This document shows positions 43,934 through 54,117 of a stretch of 64,000 bases of DNA, piece after piece. Within the stretch, counting starts at the first letter, position 1; each line of letters begins with the position of its first letter. Under the pieces are notes generated by a model, which was given only the letters and a program-made list of their open reading frames with translations, was not told the DNA's origin and searched no databases. Origin of the DNA: Actinomycetota bacterium (GTDB lineage: Bacteria; Actinomycetota; Actinomycetes; Mycobacteriales; HKI-0501); assembly GCA_030840805.1 (NCBI GenBank), contig JAVEDU010000024.1:1-64000 (forward strand), read 5' to 3'. A program made the position numbers and the translations under genes.

Positions 43934-44007
43934 CGCCCGCCCGGGGTGGGTCCGACCACCGCCGCGCCGCACCCGCCACCACCGATCGCAGGGAGGGGAG
44001 CACCGCC

Positions 44008-46194
44008 GTGCCGATGCGTCCGCGTACCGCCCCCAGCCGTTCCGCGTCTGCCCGTACGGTCCCCACCCGGACCGAGACCGGTCGCACCCGGCTGTCCGAG
44101 GCGCGGGCCTACTCGCCCCGTGGCACCACCATCCGGGAGGCCGCGCGCCGGGGGAGCGAGCCCGAGCGGCCCGCCGACCGCCGGACCGCCCCCGAGCGGC
44201 GCACCCCGACCGACCGTCGTCCCGCCACCGAGCGGCGTGCCCCGGCCGAGCGCCGGACCGCCGCCGAGCGGCGCTCCGCGGCCGAGCGCGGCGCCGGTGA
44301 GCCCCGCCCCGCGCGCCGCCGGACCGAGGAGCCGGCCCGCCGGGTGCCCCGGCAGGCGGTACGGCCGAGGTCCGCCCCGGCGCCGCGGAAGAAGACCGCA
44401 CCGGCGAAGCGGCGGCCCAGCCCCGCCGCCCGCTGGCTGCGCGGCCGGCTGGGCACGGCGTCCGGCGGCCAGCTCGGCGACCCGCAGCGGCGGCTGAGCA
44501 TCGGCCTCGTCCTGCTGCTCGCGGGCCTCGCGGCCGTCGGTGTGCGGCTGATCCAGATCCAGACGTTCGACGGTGCCGCGTGGGCCGCGAGCGCGACCGA
44601 CCAGCGCCTGTACAAGGAGGTCCTCCAGGCCCCCCGGGGCGCGATCCTGGACCGCGAGGGCGCCACGCTCGCGCAGACCGTCCAGGCGGTCACGATCTTC
44701 GCCGACCCGAAGCTGGTCACCGACCCGGCCGGCACCGCCGCCGCGCTCGCCAAGCCGCTCGGCGTCCCGCAGTCGGTGCTCCGCGCGAAGATGGCGAAGA
44801 AGCTGAACGACGCGGGCCGGGAGATCCGGTTCGTGTACCTGGCGCGCCGCCTCGACCCCGAGGTCGGTCAGGTCGTCGCCAAGCTGGACCTCGCCGGCAT
44901 CGGCCAGGAGCAGGAGGACCGGCGCGACGTGCCGGGCCACAACCTGGCCGCCAACGTCATCGGCTTCACCGGCGCCGACGGCACCGGTCTCGGCGGCGTG
45001 GAGGCCCGGTACGACGACGTGCTGGCCGGCAAGGACGGCACCCACTCGTACGAGGTCGGCGGCGGCGGCGCGGCGATCCCCGGCGGGGTGGACCACACGG
45101 TGGCCGCCCAGCCGGGCAGCGACGTGCAGCTCACCCTCGACCGCGATCTGCAGTTCGAGACCCAGCGGATCCTCACCGGGCAGATGAAGCGGGTGCGGGG
45201 CTACACCGGCACCGCCGTCGTCCTCGACGCGAAGACCGGCGAGGCGCTGGCCATGGCGAGCTACCCGACGTTCGACGCGGCCGACGTGTCGACGTCCTCG
45301 GCGGCGTCCCGCCTGGACCTGGCCACCGGCGCGGTCGTCGAGCCCGGCTCGGTGCACAAGGCCATCACGATGGCGGCGGGGCTGGAGACCGGCGTCATCA
45401 AGCCGGACACCGTCCTGCCGGTCAGCCCCACCGTGACCAAGGGTGGCACGACGTTCCGCGACACCCACCAGCACAAGGGGACGGTGAAGATGACGCTCCA
45501 GGGGATCCTGGCGCAGTCGTCCAACACCGGCACGATCGAGGTGGCCGACAAGGTGGGCGCGCAGCGGCTGTACGACTTCCAGCGGAAGTTCGGGCTGGGG
45601 AAGCGCACGAACGTCGGTCTGCCGGGGGAGAGCGCGGGCATCGTCCAGCCGCCCTCGAACTGGAGCGGTCCCTCCTACGGCGGAGTGCCGATCGGCCTCG
45701 GCGTCGCGGTCACCCCGCTGCAGATGGCGTCGGCGTACCAGGCGATCGCGAACGACGGCGTCCGCATCGCGCCCCGGGTGATCCGCGGGACGACCGACCC
45801 CGACGGCAGGTTCAGCGCCGCCCCGGCCCCGGAGCGGACCCGGGTCATGTCGGCCGCCAACGCCGCCGCGCTCCGGCGGATGCTGGAGGCCGTGCCGAGT
45901 GCGGAGGGCACCGCCCCCGCCGCGGCGATCGACGGCTACCGCGTCGCCGGCAAGACCGGCACCGGGCAGCGCGTGCTGGACAACAAGTACCTCCCCGGCA
46001 ACGTGGCCTCGTTCATCGGGATGGCGCCGGCCGACAAGCCGCGATTCGTCGTCGCGGTGTTCGTGCACTCCCCGGCGGGGGTGGGGGGCGCGATCGCGGG
46101 CCCCGCGTTCCACGACCTGATGAGCTTCACGCTGCGCCACTTCGACGTCCCGCCGACCGGGTCCAAGGCTCCGCCGATCCGCCTCTACGGGTGA
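44008..46194 (+). CDS. ftsI: septal peptidoglycan transpeptidase FtsI (PBP3)
   Basis: Class B penicillin-binding protein that crosslinks septal peptidoglycan together with FtsW. The 728-residue protein has an unusually long cytoplasmic tail (about 160 residues, Arg-rich, with hexapeptide repeats), one transmembrane helix (about 162-185), a dimerisation domain, and the transpeptidase domain with Ser448-x-x-Lys (SVHK), Ser504-Ser-Asn506 and Lys649-Thr-Gly. GTG 44008 is chosen because GAGGGGAG is seven bases upstream; GTG 43930, overlapping the ftsL stop, is in frame and would add 26 residues. Confidence 0.93.
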   Translation: MPMRPRTAPSRSASARTVPTRTETGRTRLSEARAYSPRGTTIREAARRGSEPERPADRRTAPERRTPTDRRPATERRAPAERRTAAERRSAAERGAGEPRPARRRTEEPARRVPRQAVRPRSAPAPRKKTAPAKRRPSPAARWLRGRLGTASGGQLGDPQRRLSIGLVLLLAGLAAVGVRLIQIQTFDGAAWAASATDQRLYKEVLQAPRGAILDREGATLAQTVQAVTIFADPKLVTDPAGTAAALAKPLGVPQSVLRAKMAKKLNDAGREIRFVYLARRLDPEVGQVVAKLDLAGIGQEQEDRRDVPGHNLAANVIGFTGADGTGLGGVEARYDDVLAGKDGTHSYEVGGGGAAIPGGVDHTVAAQPGSDVQLTLDRDLQFETQRILTGQMKRVRGYTGTAVVLDAKTGEALAMASYPTFDAADVSTSSAASRLDLATGAVVEPGSVHKAITMAAGLETGVIKPDTVLPVSPTVTKGGTTFRDTHQHKGTVKMTLQGILAQSSNTGTIEVADKVGAQRLYDFQRKFGLGKRTNVGLPGESAGIVQPPSNWSGPSYGGVPIGLGVAVTPLQMASAYQAIANDGVRIAPRVIRGTTDPDGRFSAAPAPERTRVMSAANAAALRRMLEAVPSAEGTAPAAAIDGYRVAGKTGTGQRVLDNKYLPGNVASFIGMAPADKPRFVVAVFVHSPAGVGGAIAGPAFHDLMSFTLRHFDVPPTGSKAPPIRLYG
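44161..44295 (+). repeat. 18-bp tandem repeats encoding xxxERR hexapeptides in ftsI
   Basis: About seven units reading ADRR, TAPERR, TPTDRR, PATERR, APAERR, TAAERR, SAAERG (residues about 54-97 of FtsI). Units are imperfect at DNA level but keep period 18 and GAGCGGCG-type cores. Confidence 0.75.
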
Positions 46195-47741
46195 CGCGGG
46201 TAGGGTCTGTGCCCGTGTCCGCGCAATCGATCCCGCGGCCGGAAAGGGTCCCCCCGACCCGGCTCGGCGAGCTGTCCGCCCTGCTCGCACCCGGTGACCG
46301 GCAGGTGACCGGCACACCGGAGGCCACGGTCACCGGCGTCACGCACGACAGCCGCGAGATCCGGTCCGGCGACCTGTACGCGGCGCTGCCGGGCAGCCGA
46401 TCGCACGGTGCCGACTTCGCGGCGCAGGCCGCCCGGGCCGGCGCGGCAGCCATCCTCACGGACCCGGCGGGACGCGCGGCGGCGGAGGCGGCCGGACTGC
46501 CCGCGCTGGTGGCCGACGACCCGCGCGGGGTGCTCGGCGAGGTCGCGGCGCGGGTGTACGGCGACCCCACCGCGCACCTCGCCGTTCTCGGCATCACCGG
46601 GACGAGCGGGAAGACGACCACCGCGTACCTGGCCGAGTCCGGCCTCCGCGCCGCCGGGCACGTCACCGGGATGCTCGGCACCGTGGAGACCCGCGTCGCG
46701 GACGACCGGGTCCCCAGCGTGCGGACCACGCCGGAGGCCACCGACCTGCAGGCGCTGTTCGCGGTGATGCGGGAACGGGGCGTCACGGCGGTCGCCATGG
46801 AGGTGTCCAGCCATGCGCTGGCGCTCGGCCGGGTGGCCGGCACCCGGTTCGCCACCGCCGCCTACACGAACTTCGGCCAGGACCACCTGGACTTCCACAC
46901 CGACCGGGACGACTACTTCGCGGCGAAGGCGCGCCTGTTCGACGGCCGCGCGGGCGCCGAGGTGCTCAACACCGACGACCCGGCCGTGGCCGTCCTGGCG
47001 CGGGCCCGGCCCGGCGCGATCACCGTCTCCTCCCGCGGCGAGGCGACCTGGTGGGCCGAGGACGTGTGGGACGACGGCCCGGCGCAGCGGTTCACCGTCC
47101 GCGGCCCGGGCGGCCTCCGGCTGCCCGGCCGGGTGCGGCTCGCCGGCCGGTTCAACGTCGACAACGCCCTGCTCGCGATCGCCGCGCTGGTGGCCACCGG
47201 GGTCGACCCCGAGACGGCGGTACGCGGCGTCGGCGACTGCGCGGGCGTACCGGGCCGGCTGGAGCGGGTGACCGCGGACGGCGCCCCCGTGTTCGGCGTC
47301 GTCGACTACGCCCACAAGCCGGACGCGGTCGCCGCCGTGCTCGCCGCGCTCCGGCCGGCCACGGCGGGGCGGCTGCTCTGCGTGCTCGGCTGCGGCGGCG
47401 ACCGGGACGCCGGCAAGCGGCCGCTGATGGGGGAGGCCGCGGCCCGGGGGGCCGACGTGCTGGTCGTCACGGACGACAACCCGCGGTCGGAGGACCCGGC
47501 GACCATCCGAGCTGCCATGCTGACCGGCGCCGCACGGGTACCGTCCGCGGCCCGCGCCGAGGTGCTCGAGCTCGGCGACCGGGCCGCGGCGATCGCCTGG
47601 GCGGCGAGGGCCGCGGAGCCCGGTGACACCGTGGCCGTGCTCGGCAAGGGACATGAGCCCTATCAGGAGGTGGCGGGCACGGTGCTGGCGTTCGACGACC
47701 GCGAGGTCCTGGCAACCGCACTGCGAGAGGTGTACGCGTGA
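46191..47741 (+). CDS. murE: UDP-MurNAc-L-Ala-D-Glu:meso-diaminopimelate ligase
   Basis: Adds the third residue to the peptidoglycan stem peptide. The Mur ligase has ATP-binding GITGTSGKTTT, the carbamoylated-lysine region and the DNPR motif (VTDDNPRSEDP) that selects meso-diaminopimelate rather than lysine, so the wall is predicted DAP-type. GTG 46191 overlaps the ftsI stop (GTGA) and fits the coupling pattern downstream; GTG 46209 and 46215 are in-frame alternatives closer to the family N-terminus. The stop overlaps murF. Confidence 0.94.
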   Translation: MTRVGSVPVSAQSIPRPERVPPTRLGELSALLAPGDRQVTGTPEATVTGVTHDSREIRSGDLYAALPGSRSHGADFAAQAARAGAAAILTDPAGRAAAEAAGLPALVADDPRGVLGEVAARVYGDPTAHLAVLGITGTSGKTTTAYLAESGLRAAGHVTGMLGTVETRVADDRVPSVRTTPEATDLQALFAVMRERGVTAVAMEVSSHALALGRVAGTRFATAAYTNFGQDHLDFHTDRDDYFAAKARLFDGRAGAEVLNTDDPAVAVLARARPGAITVSSRGEATWWAEDVWDDGPAQRFTVRGPGGLRLPGRVRLAGRFNVDNALLAIAALVATGVDPETAVRGVGDCAGVPGRLERVTADGAPVFGVVDYAHKPDAVAAVLAALRPATAGRLLCVLGCGGDRDAGKRPLMGEAAARGADVLVVTDDNPRSEDPATIRAAMLTGAARVPSAARAEVLELGDRAAAIAWAARAAEPGDTVAVLGKGHEPYQEVAGTVLAFDDREVLATALREVYA

Positions 47742-49129
47742 TCCCGCTGACCCTCGCCGAGGTCGCGGCCGCGACCGGCGGTGAGCTCATCGGCGGTGCC
47801 GATCCGAACGCCCGGGTGACCGGGTCGGTGGAGTACGACTCCCGGAAGGTGGGGCCGGGCGGGCTGTTCCTGGCGCTGCCCGGCGAGCGGGTGGACGGAC
47901 ACGACTTCGCGGCGGGCGCGATCGGGGCCGGGGCGGTGGCGGTGCTCGCGACGCGGGACGTCGGCGTGCCCGCGATCCTCGTCACCGAGCCGCTGGCCGC
48001 CCTCGGCCGGCTCGCCACCGCGGTGCTCGGCCGGCTGCCCGACCTGACCGTGGTGGGCATCACCGGGTCCTCCGGCAAGACCTCGACCAAGGACCTCCTC
48101 GGCCAGCTGCTCGCCCGCCACGGGGAGACGGTCGCGCCGCCCGGGTCGCTGAACAACGAGCTCGGTCACCCGTACACCGTGCTTCGGGTCACCGGCTCGA
48201 CGCGATACCTGGTGCTGGAGAAGAGCGCGCGCGGCCTCGGGCACATCACCGCGCTGACCGGGATCGCCCCGCCGCGGATCGGCGCGGTCCTCAACGTCGG
48301 GATCGCGCACCTCGGCGAGTTCGGCGACGTGGCGACCACCGAGCGGGCGAAGGGCGAGCTGGTCGAGGCCCTCCCGCCCGCCGCCGAGGGCGGGGTCGCC
48401 GTGCTGAACGCCGACGACCCCCGCGTCCGGGGCATGGCGGCGCGGACCCGGGCCCGGGTGGTGCTCGTCGGCCAGGCCGAGGATGCCCACGTGCGGGCCA
48501 CCGACGTGAGCCTCGACACCGCGGGGAGACCCTCGTTCGTCCTCACCACGGCGGCCGGTAGCGTTCCGGTACGGCTCAGCCTCCACGGTGAGCACCACGT
48601 GGCCAACGCGCTCGCCGCGGCGGCCGTCGCGCTGGAGCTGGGGATGACCCTGGAGCAGGTGGCGTCGGCGCTCGCCGGGGCAGGCGTGGTGAGTCGCCGG
48701 CGGATGGACGTCGTCGAGCGGTCGGACGGGATCACCCTCGTCGATGACTCGTACAACGCCAACCCGGACTCGACCGCGGCCGCGCTGCGGGCGCTGAGGG
48801 CGATGTCCGCGGGCCGGCGCACGTGGGCCGTGCTCGGGTACATGGCCGAGCTCGGCCCCGCGGAGCGGGACGAGCACGACCGGATCGGGCGGCTCGTCGT
48901 CCGGCTCGGGATCAACCGGCTCGTCGTGGTCGGTGACGAGGCGCGACCGCTCCACACGGGCGCGCTGCTCGAGGGATCGTTCGGAGGGGAGTCTGTGCAC
49001 GTGCCGGACCAGGATGCCGCGATCGAACTGCTTGCCGGGGAACTCAGGCCGGGAGACGTCGTGCTCGTGAAGGGCTCGCGTTACCGCGTCTGGGCCGTCG
49101 CCGACGCGCTCAGGGAGGCGGCGCAGTGA
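47738..49129 (+). CDS. murF: UDP-MurNAc-tripeptide:D-alanyl-D-alanine ligase
   Basis: Adds D-Ala-D-Ala to complete the UDP-MurNAc-pentapeptide. The 463-residue ligase has [13 protein letters not shown] for [16 protein letters not shown], the [11 protein letters not shown] segment and [10 protein letters not shown] in the C-terminal domain. In the conserved segment after the ATP site, most homologues read LEMGARGxGHI while this one reads [11 protein letters not shown], two unusual changes. GTG start overlaps murE. Confidence 0.94.
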   Translation: MIPLTLAEVAAATGGELIGGADPNARVTGSVEYDSRKVGPGGLFLALPGERVDGHDFAAGAIGAGAVAVLATRDVGVPAILVTEPLAALGRLATAVLGRLPDLTVVGITGSSGKTSTKDLLGQLLARHGETVAPPGSLNNELGHPYTVLRVTGSTRYLVLEKSARGLGHITALTGIAPPRIGAVLNVGIAHLGEFGDVATTERAKGELVEALPPAAEGGVAVLNADDPRVRGMAARTRARVVLVGQAEDAHVRATDVSLDTAGRPSFVLTTAAGSVPVRLSLHGEHHVANALAAAAVALELGMTLEQVASALAGAGVVSRRRMDVVERSDGITLVDDSYNANPDSTAAALRALRAMSAGRRTWAVLGYMAELGPAERDEHDRIGRLVVRLGINRLVVVGDEARPLHTGALLEGSFGGESVHVPDQDAAIELLAGELRPGDVVLVKGSRYRVWAVADALREAAQ

Positions 49130-50184
49130 GATCAGTCCTGTTCGCCGGGGGGCTCGCGTTCCTGATCTCGCTCTTCGCCACGCCGGTCGCGATCAAGTAC
49201 CTCACCCGGATGAAGATCGGCCAGGAGATCCGCGAGGAGGGGCCGAAGCACCACGCCACGAAGGCGGGCACGCCGACGATGGGCGGGATCGTCTTCATCC
49301 TCGCCACGGTGCTCGCCTACGCGATCGCCCAGCTGGTCGTGATGGGCAAGACCGGCCGCGGCGTCACCGCCACGGGCGTCGTCCTGCTCGGCGTGTTCGT
49401 GGCGATGGGCCTGGTCGGGTTCCTCGACGACTACATCAAGGTGCGGCGGCGCCGGAGCCTCGGCCTGAACAAGCGCGGCAAGATCCTCGGCCAGCTCGCG
49501 GTCGGCGTCGGCTTCGGCGTGCTCGCGCTGCAGGTTCCGAGCAAGACGGGCGAGACGGTCGGCTCGACCGCGGTCTCGTTCGTCCGCGACCTGGACTGGC
49601 TGCAGATCTCCAAGGTCGGCGCCGTCATCCTGTTCACGTTCGTGGTCATCGCGACCGCGAACGCCGTGAACCTCACCGACGGGCTCGACGGCCTGGCCAC
49701 CGGCAGCTCGGTGATGGTGCTCATCGCGTTCTCGCTGATCGGCTACTGGCAGTTCCGGCACGGCTCGCTGTACGAGGTCCGGGACCCGCTGGAGGTGGCG
49801 CTCGTCGCCGCGGCGGCCGCCGGGGCGTGTTTCGGGTTCCTCTGGTGGAACGCCTTCCCGGCCAAGATCTTCATGGGTGACACCGGCGCGCTGGGGCTCG
49901 GCGGCCTGATCGCCGGGCTCGCCGTGGCGACCAAGACGATCCTGCTGCTGCCGATCATGGGCATCCTGTTCGTGATCATCACGGCGAGCGTGATCATCCA
50001 GATCATCTCGTTCCGGACGACCGGCCGCCGGGTGTTCCGGATGGCGCCGCTCCAGCACCACTTCGAGCTCGCGGGGTGGGGCGAGGTGACGATCGTGATC
50101 CGGTTCTGGATCATCGCCGCGATCGGCGTCGCCTCGGCGCTCGGCCTCTTCTACTCGGACTTCCTCGGAAAGCACCAGCTGTGA
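49126..50184 (+). CDS. mraY: phospho-MurNAc-pentapeptide translocase
   Basis: Ten-helix membrane enzyme that transfers phospho-MurNAc-pentapeptide to undecaprenyl phosphate, giving lipid I. The 352-residue protein contains the signature loops [18 protein letters not shown] (catalytic Asp pair), [21 protein letters not shown] and the cytoplasmic HHFELAGW near the C-terminus. Full length. GTG start overlaps murF and the stop overlaps murD. Confidence 0.96.
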   Translation: MRSVLFAGGLAFLISLFATPVAIKYLTRMKIGQEIREEGPKHHATKAGTPTMGGIVFILATVLAYAIAQLVVMGKTGRGVTATGVVLLGVFVAMGLVGFLDDYIKVRRRRSLGLNKRGKILGQLAVGVGFGVLALQVPSKTGETVGSTAVSFVRDLDWLQISKVGAVILFTFVVIATANAVNLTDGLDGLATGSSVMVLIAFSLIGYWQFRHGSLYEVRDPLEVALVAAAAAGACFGFLWWNAFPAKIFMGDTGALGLGGLIAGLAVATKTILLLPIMGILFVIITASVIIQIISFRTTGRRVFRMAPLQHHFELAGWGEVTIVIRFWIIAAIGVASALGLFYSDFLGKHQL

Positions 50185-51584
50185 CCCCGGCCGGCCGTCC
50201 CGGGCCCGGCCGGTACGCCGGCCGGCACGTGCTGGTCGCGGGCGCCGGCGTCTCCGGCGTCCCGGTCGCGGAGGCGCTGCTCGCCGCCGGGGCCGCGGTG
50301 ACCGTCACCGACCGCAGCGAGTCCGCGGCGCTCGGCCGGCTGGAGGACGCGGGCGCCCGCGTCGTGCTCGACGCGCGGCAGCTGCCGGCGGGCGTCGACG
50401 AGGTCGTCACCTCGCCGGGCTGGCGGCCGGACCACCCGCTGCTCGCCGCGGCGGGGCGGGCCGGCCTGGACGTGTACTCCGAACCCGAGCTGGCGTGGCG
50501 CATGCGCGGCCCCGGCGCCGCGCCGTGGCTCGCCGTCACCGGGACGAACGGCAAGACCACGACCGTCACCATGCTGGCGTCGATGCTGCGCGCGGCCGGG
50601 CTGCGGACCGCGGCCGTCGGCAACATCGGGACGCCGTTGCTCACCGCCGCGCTCGACCCGGGCTACGACGTGCTCGCCGTCGAGCTGTCGAGCTTCCAGC
50701 TGCACTGGTCGCGGACCCTCGCCCCGCGCGTCGGCGTGGTGCTCAACCTCGCCGACGACCACCTCGACTGGCACGGCGGGTTCGACGCGTACGGCTCCGC
50801 CAAGACGGGGGTCTGGCGCGGCAACACGGTGGCGGTCGGGAACGCCGACGACGAGCGGGTCAGCCGGCTCCTCGGCTCGACCGGTGCGCCGCGGGTCGTG
50901 TCCTTCACGCTCGGCATCCCGCAGGCCGGTGAGCTCGGAGTGGTCGAGGACCTGCTGGTCGACCGGACGTTCGGACCCGGCGGGCCGGCGAACGCGGTGG
51001 AGCTCGGCACGGTGGGGGAGGTGCGGCCGAGCGGATCGCACAACGTCGCGAACGCCCTCGCCGCCGCGGCCCTCGCCCGGGCGTACGGCGTCCCGGCGGA
51101 CGCCGTCCAGGCCGGCCTGACCGCGTACACGCCCGAACCCCACCGCAACGCGCCCGTCGCCGAGATCGACGGCGTGACCTACGTGAACGACAGCAAGGCC
51201 ACGAACCCGCACGCGGCGCTCGCGTCGCTCCTCTCCTACGAGCGGGTCGTCTGGGTGGCCGGGGGACTGTTCAAGGGCGTCGACGTCGACGACCTGGTCC
51301 GGGCCGCTGCCGACCGGCTGGCCGGGGTGGTGCTGCTCGGCGCCGAGCGGGCCGCCGTGGCCGAGGCTCTGGCGCGACACGCCCCGAATGTCCCCGTCAC
51401 GGACGTCGCGGCGACGGATGATGGGGCCATGGTTCAGGTCGTCGACGCGGCGGCCCGGCTCGCCGTGCCGGGTGACGTCGTGCTGCTCGCACCCGCGGCC
51501 GCGTCGATGGACATGTTCCGGAGCTACGCCCACCGTGGGGAGTCCTTCGCCGTGGCGGTCGCCGCGCGGGCGGGATCGGTGTGA
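50181..51584 (+). CDS. murD: UDP-MurNAc-L-alanine:D-glutamate ligase
   Basis: Adds D-Glu to UDP-MurNAc-L-Ala. The 467-residue ligase has an N-terminal Rossmann-like domain ([17 protein letters not shown]), the ATP site [22 protein letters not shown]-type [11 protein letters not shown], and [13 protein letters not shown] in the C-terminal domain. GTG start overlaps mraY; stop overlaps ftsW (GTGA on both sides). Confidence 0.95.
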   Translation: MTPAGRPGPGRYAGRHVLVAGAGVSGVPVAEALLAAGAAVTVTDRSESAALGRLEDAGARVVLDARQLPAGVDEVVTSPGWRPDHPLLAAAGRAGLDVYSEPELAWRMRGPGAAPWLAVTGTNGKTTTVTMLASMLRAAGLRTAAVGNIGTPLLTAALDPGYDVLAVELSSFQLHWSRTLAPRVGVVLNLADDHLDWHGGFDAYGSAKTGVWRGNTVAVGNADDERVSRLLGSTGAPRVVSFTLGIPQAGELGVVEDLLVDRTFGPGGPANAVELGTVGEVRPSGSHNVANALAAAALARAYGVPADAVQAGLTAYTPEPHRNAPVAEIDGVTYVNDSKATNPHAALASLLSYERVVWVAGGLFKGVDVDDLVRAAADRLAGVVLLGAERAAVAEALARHAPNVPVTDVAATDDGAMVQVVDAAARLAVPGDVVLLAPAAASMDMFRSYAHRGESFAVAVAARAGSV

Positions 51585-53008
51585 GTACGGAGTCCGAGCC
51601 GCGCCGCCGCACGGTGACGCCGGACGACCGCGCCGCCGTGAACCCGTTCGCGGCCCTCTCCGGCCTGCTGGACCGGCCGATGGCGTCCTTCTACCTGCTG
51701 CTGTCCGCCGCCGGGCTGCTGCTCACCATCGGGCTGCTGATGGTGTTGTCCGCGTCGAGCATCAAGTCGTACGCGGTCACCGGCAGCGCGTTCGCGTTGT
51801 TCAACAACCAGCTGGTGTACGCCGGGCTGGGCCTCGTCGCGTTCTGGCTCGCCCTGCGGCTGCGGGTGCGGGCGTTCCGGCTGCTCGGGTACCCGCTGCT
51901 GGCCGTCTCCGGCGGCCTGCTGCTGCTGCTCTTCCTGCTGCCGTCCGCCGGGGTGCGGGTGAACGGCGCCGTCCTCTGGATCAACATCGGCGGGCTGCAG
52001 GTCCAGCCGTCCGAGCCGGCCAAGCTGGCGCTCGCACTGTGGGCGGCGGACGTGCTCGTCCGCAAGCGCGCGCTGCTGGGGCAGGGGAAGCACCTGCTCG
52101 TCCCGCTGTTCCCGGTCGCCGGGGTGCTGCTCGCGATCGTCGGCAAGGAGGACCTCGGCGGGATGCTGTCCCTGCTGCTGATCCTGCTGGCCGTGCTGTG
52201 GGTGACCGGGGTGCGGTTCCGGGTGTTCGGCATGCTGATGGCCGTGGCGATGACGGGCATCGTGATGCTGATCATCGCGGCCCCGCACCGGATCGCCCGG
52301 CTCACCTCGTTCCGCGACCCGTTCGCCGACGCGCAGGACACCGGCCACCAGGCGGTGCAGGGCCTGTTCGCGCTGTCCACCGGCGGCTGGTGGGGTGTCG
52401 GCCTCGGCGCCAGCCGGCAGAAGTGGGGCGCGCTGCCGGAGGCGCACAACGACTTCATCTTCGCGATCATCGGTGAGGAGCTCGGCGTGATCGGCTGCCT
52501 GCTCGTGATCGGGCTGTTCTGCGTCCTCGGGTACACCGGATTCCGGATCGCCCGCCGCGCCACCGACCCGTTCGTCCGGATCGTCTCGGCCGCCTGCACG
52601 GTGTGGCTGATCGGGCAGGCGTTCATCAACATGGGCGGCGTCGTCGGGCTGGTCCCGATCACCGGTATCACCCTGCCGCTGATCTCCGCCGGTGGCTCGT
52701 CGCTGGTGCTGACGATGTTCGTGATCGGGATGCTGGCGTCCTTCGCCCGGATGGAGCCCGAGGCCGTGGCCGCGCTGCACGCCCGCGGCCGGACCAAGTG
52801 GGCCAAGCTGCTCGGCATCCCGCTCCCGCCCCGCCCGCGCCCGCAGCGGGACGTCCGGTCGCGGACCGAACCCGGCAGCCATCCGGATCCGGGGGCGCCG
52901 AGGCCCGCCCCGGTGCGCGCGGCGGCAGCGGCCGCGCGGAGTACCGCCCCCGCGGCGCGGGGGAGCGCCCCCGTCCCGCGGCAGCGCGGCGGCCGGAGCG
53001 CATCGTGA
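51581..53008 (+). CDS. ftsW: septal peptidoglycan glycosyltransferase FtsW
   Basis: SEDS-family lipid II polymerase of the divisome, working with FtsI. The 475-residue protein has ten predicted helices, [11 protein letters not shown] and [10 protein letters not shown] in the first half, the catalytic-loop segment KEDLGG (usually K/QPDLGT, catalytic Asp retained) and the C-terminal [11 protein letters not shown] Pro/Arg-rich cytoplasmic tail of about 70 residues follows the last helix. GTG start overlaps murD and stop overlaps murG. Confidence 0.94.
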   Translation: MSTESEPRRRTVTPDDRAAVNPFAALSGLLDRPMASFYLLLSAAGLLLTIGLLMVLSASSIKSYAVTGSAFALFNNQLVYAGLGLVAFWLALRLRVRAFRLLGYPLLAVSGGLLLLLFLLPSAGVRVNGAVLWINIGGLQVQPSEPAKLALALWAADVLVRKRALLGQGKHLLVPLFPVAGVLLAIVGKEDLGGMLSLLLILLAVLWVTGVRFRVFGMLMAVAMTGIVMLIIAAPHRIARLTSFRDPFADAQDTGHQAVQGLFALSTGGWWGVGLGASRQKWGALPEAHNDFIFAIIGEELGVIGCLLVIGLFCVLGYTGFRIARRATDPFVRIVSAACTVWLIGQAFINMGGVVGLVPITGITLPLISAGGSSLVLTMFVIGMLASFARMEPEAVAALHARGRTKWAKLLGIPLPPRPRPQRDVRSRTEPGSHPDPGAPRPAPVRAAAAAARSTAPAARGSAPVPRQRGGRSAS

Positions 53009-54117
53009 CCCCGCTGCGCTCGGTGGTCCTCGCCGGCGGCGGCACGGGCGGCCACATCGAGCCCGCACTGGCGTTCGCCGAATGCCTGCGGCGGCACGAC
53101 CCCGACATCCGGATCACCTGCCTGGGCACCCCGAAGGGGCTGGAGGCCGAGATCATCCCCGCCCGCGGCTGGCATCTGGAGCTGGTCCCGGCCTACCCGC
53201 TGCCGCGCCGGCCCGGCGCCGAGCTGCTCCGCACCCCCGGCCGGATGGCGCGGGCGATGCGGGCGACCCGCTCGGTGCTCGACCGCGTCGAGGCGGACGC
53301 CGTGGTGGGCTTCGGCGGGTACGTCGCGGTCCCCGCGTACCTCGCGGCGTGGCGGCGCAGGACGCCGATCGTCGTGCACGAGAAGGACATGCCGCCCGGC
53401 TTCGGCAACCGGCTCGGCGCCCGGCTCACGCCGTACGTCGGACTGGGGTTCCCGCATCAGAACGGGGTGAGCGGCCGGCTGGTCGGCGTACCGCTGCGCC
53501 GCGCGATCGCCACCCTGGACCGGCCCGCCCGGCGGGCCGAGGCCCGGGCGTTCTTCGGCCTGGACCGGGACCGCCGCACGCTGCTCGTCACGGGCGGCTC
53601 GCAGGGCGCCCGCTCGATCAACCTCGCGGTCACCGGCGCCGCGGCCGCCCTCGCGGCGGCGGGCACCCAGGTGCTGCACCTGACCGGAGCGCGCAACGCC
53701 GAGGTGCGGCCGATGCCCGGCGGCGGGCCGTACGTGACCCTGCCGTTCACCGACCGGATGGACCTCGCCTACGCCGCCGCCGACCTGATGGTCGGCCGGG
53801 GTGGCGCGATGACCTGCGCCGAGCTCGCCGCGGTCGGGTTGCCGGCCGTGTACGTGCCCTACCCTCACGGCAACGGCGAACAGCGGCGCAACGCGCTGCC
53901 GGTCGTCGAGGCCGGAGGCGGGCTCCTCGTCGAAGATGCCGCGCTGACGCCGGCCTGGATCGAAGGGACCGTGGTACCCCTGCTCACCGATGCTTCCCGG
54001 CTGGACACGATGTCCGATGCCGCCGCCCGCTACGGGCGGCGAGACGGGGACGAGATGCTCCGCGAGCTGCTGCTCGAGGCGGTCTCCGCCGGTACGACGA
54101 CGGGGGTCCGGCGATGA
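53005..54117 (+). CDS. murG: UDP-GlcNAc:lipid I N-acetylglucosaminyltransferase
   Basis: Adds GlcNAc to lipid I at the inner membrane face, giving lipid II. The 370-residue GT-B protein has [15 protein letters not shown] at the N-terminus, [28 protein letters not shown], the second-domain [11 protein letters not shown], and the donor-site [22 protein letters not shown]. The usual HEQN is HEKD here. GTG overlaps ftsW; stop overlaps murC. Confidence 0.95.
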   Translation: MTPLRSVVLAGGGTGGHIEPALAFAECLRRHDPDIRITCLGTPKGLEAEIIPARGWHLELVPAYPLPRRPGAELLRTPGRMARAMRATRSVLDRVEADAVVGFGGYVAVPAYLAAWRRRTPIVVHEKDMPPGFGNRLGARLTPYVGLGFPHQNGVSGRLVGVPLRRAIATLDRPARRAEARAFFGLDRDRRTLLVTGGSQGARSINLAVTGAAAALAAAGTQVLHLTGARNAEVRPMPGGGPYVTLPFTDRMDLAYAAADLMVGRGGAMTCAELAAVGLPAVYVPYPHGNGEQRRNALPVVEAGGGLLVEDAALTPAWIEGTVVPLLTDASRLDTMSDAAARYGRRDGDEMLRELLLEAVSAGTTTGVRR

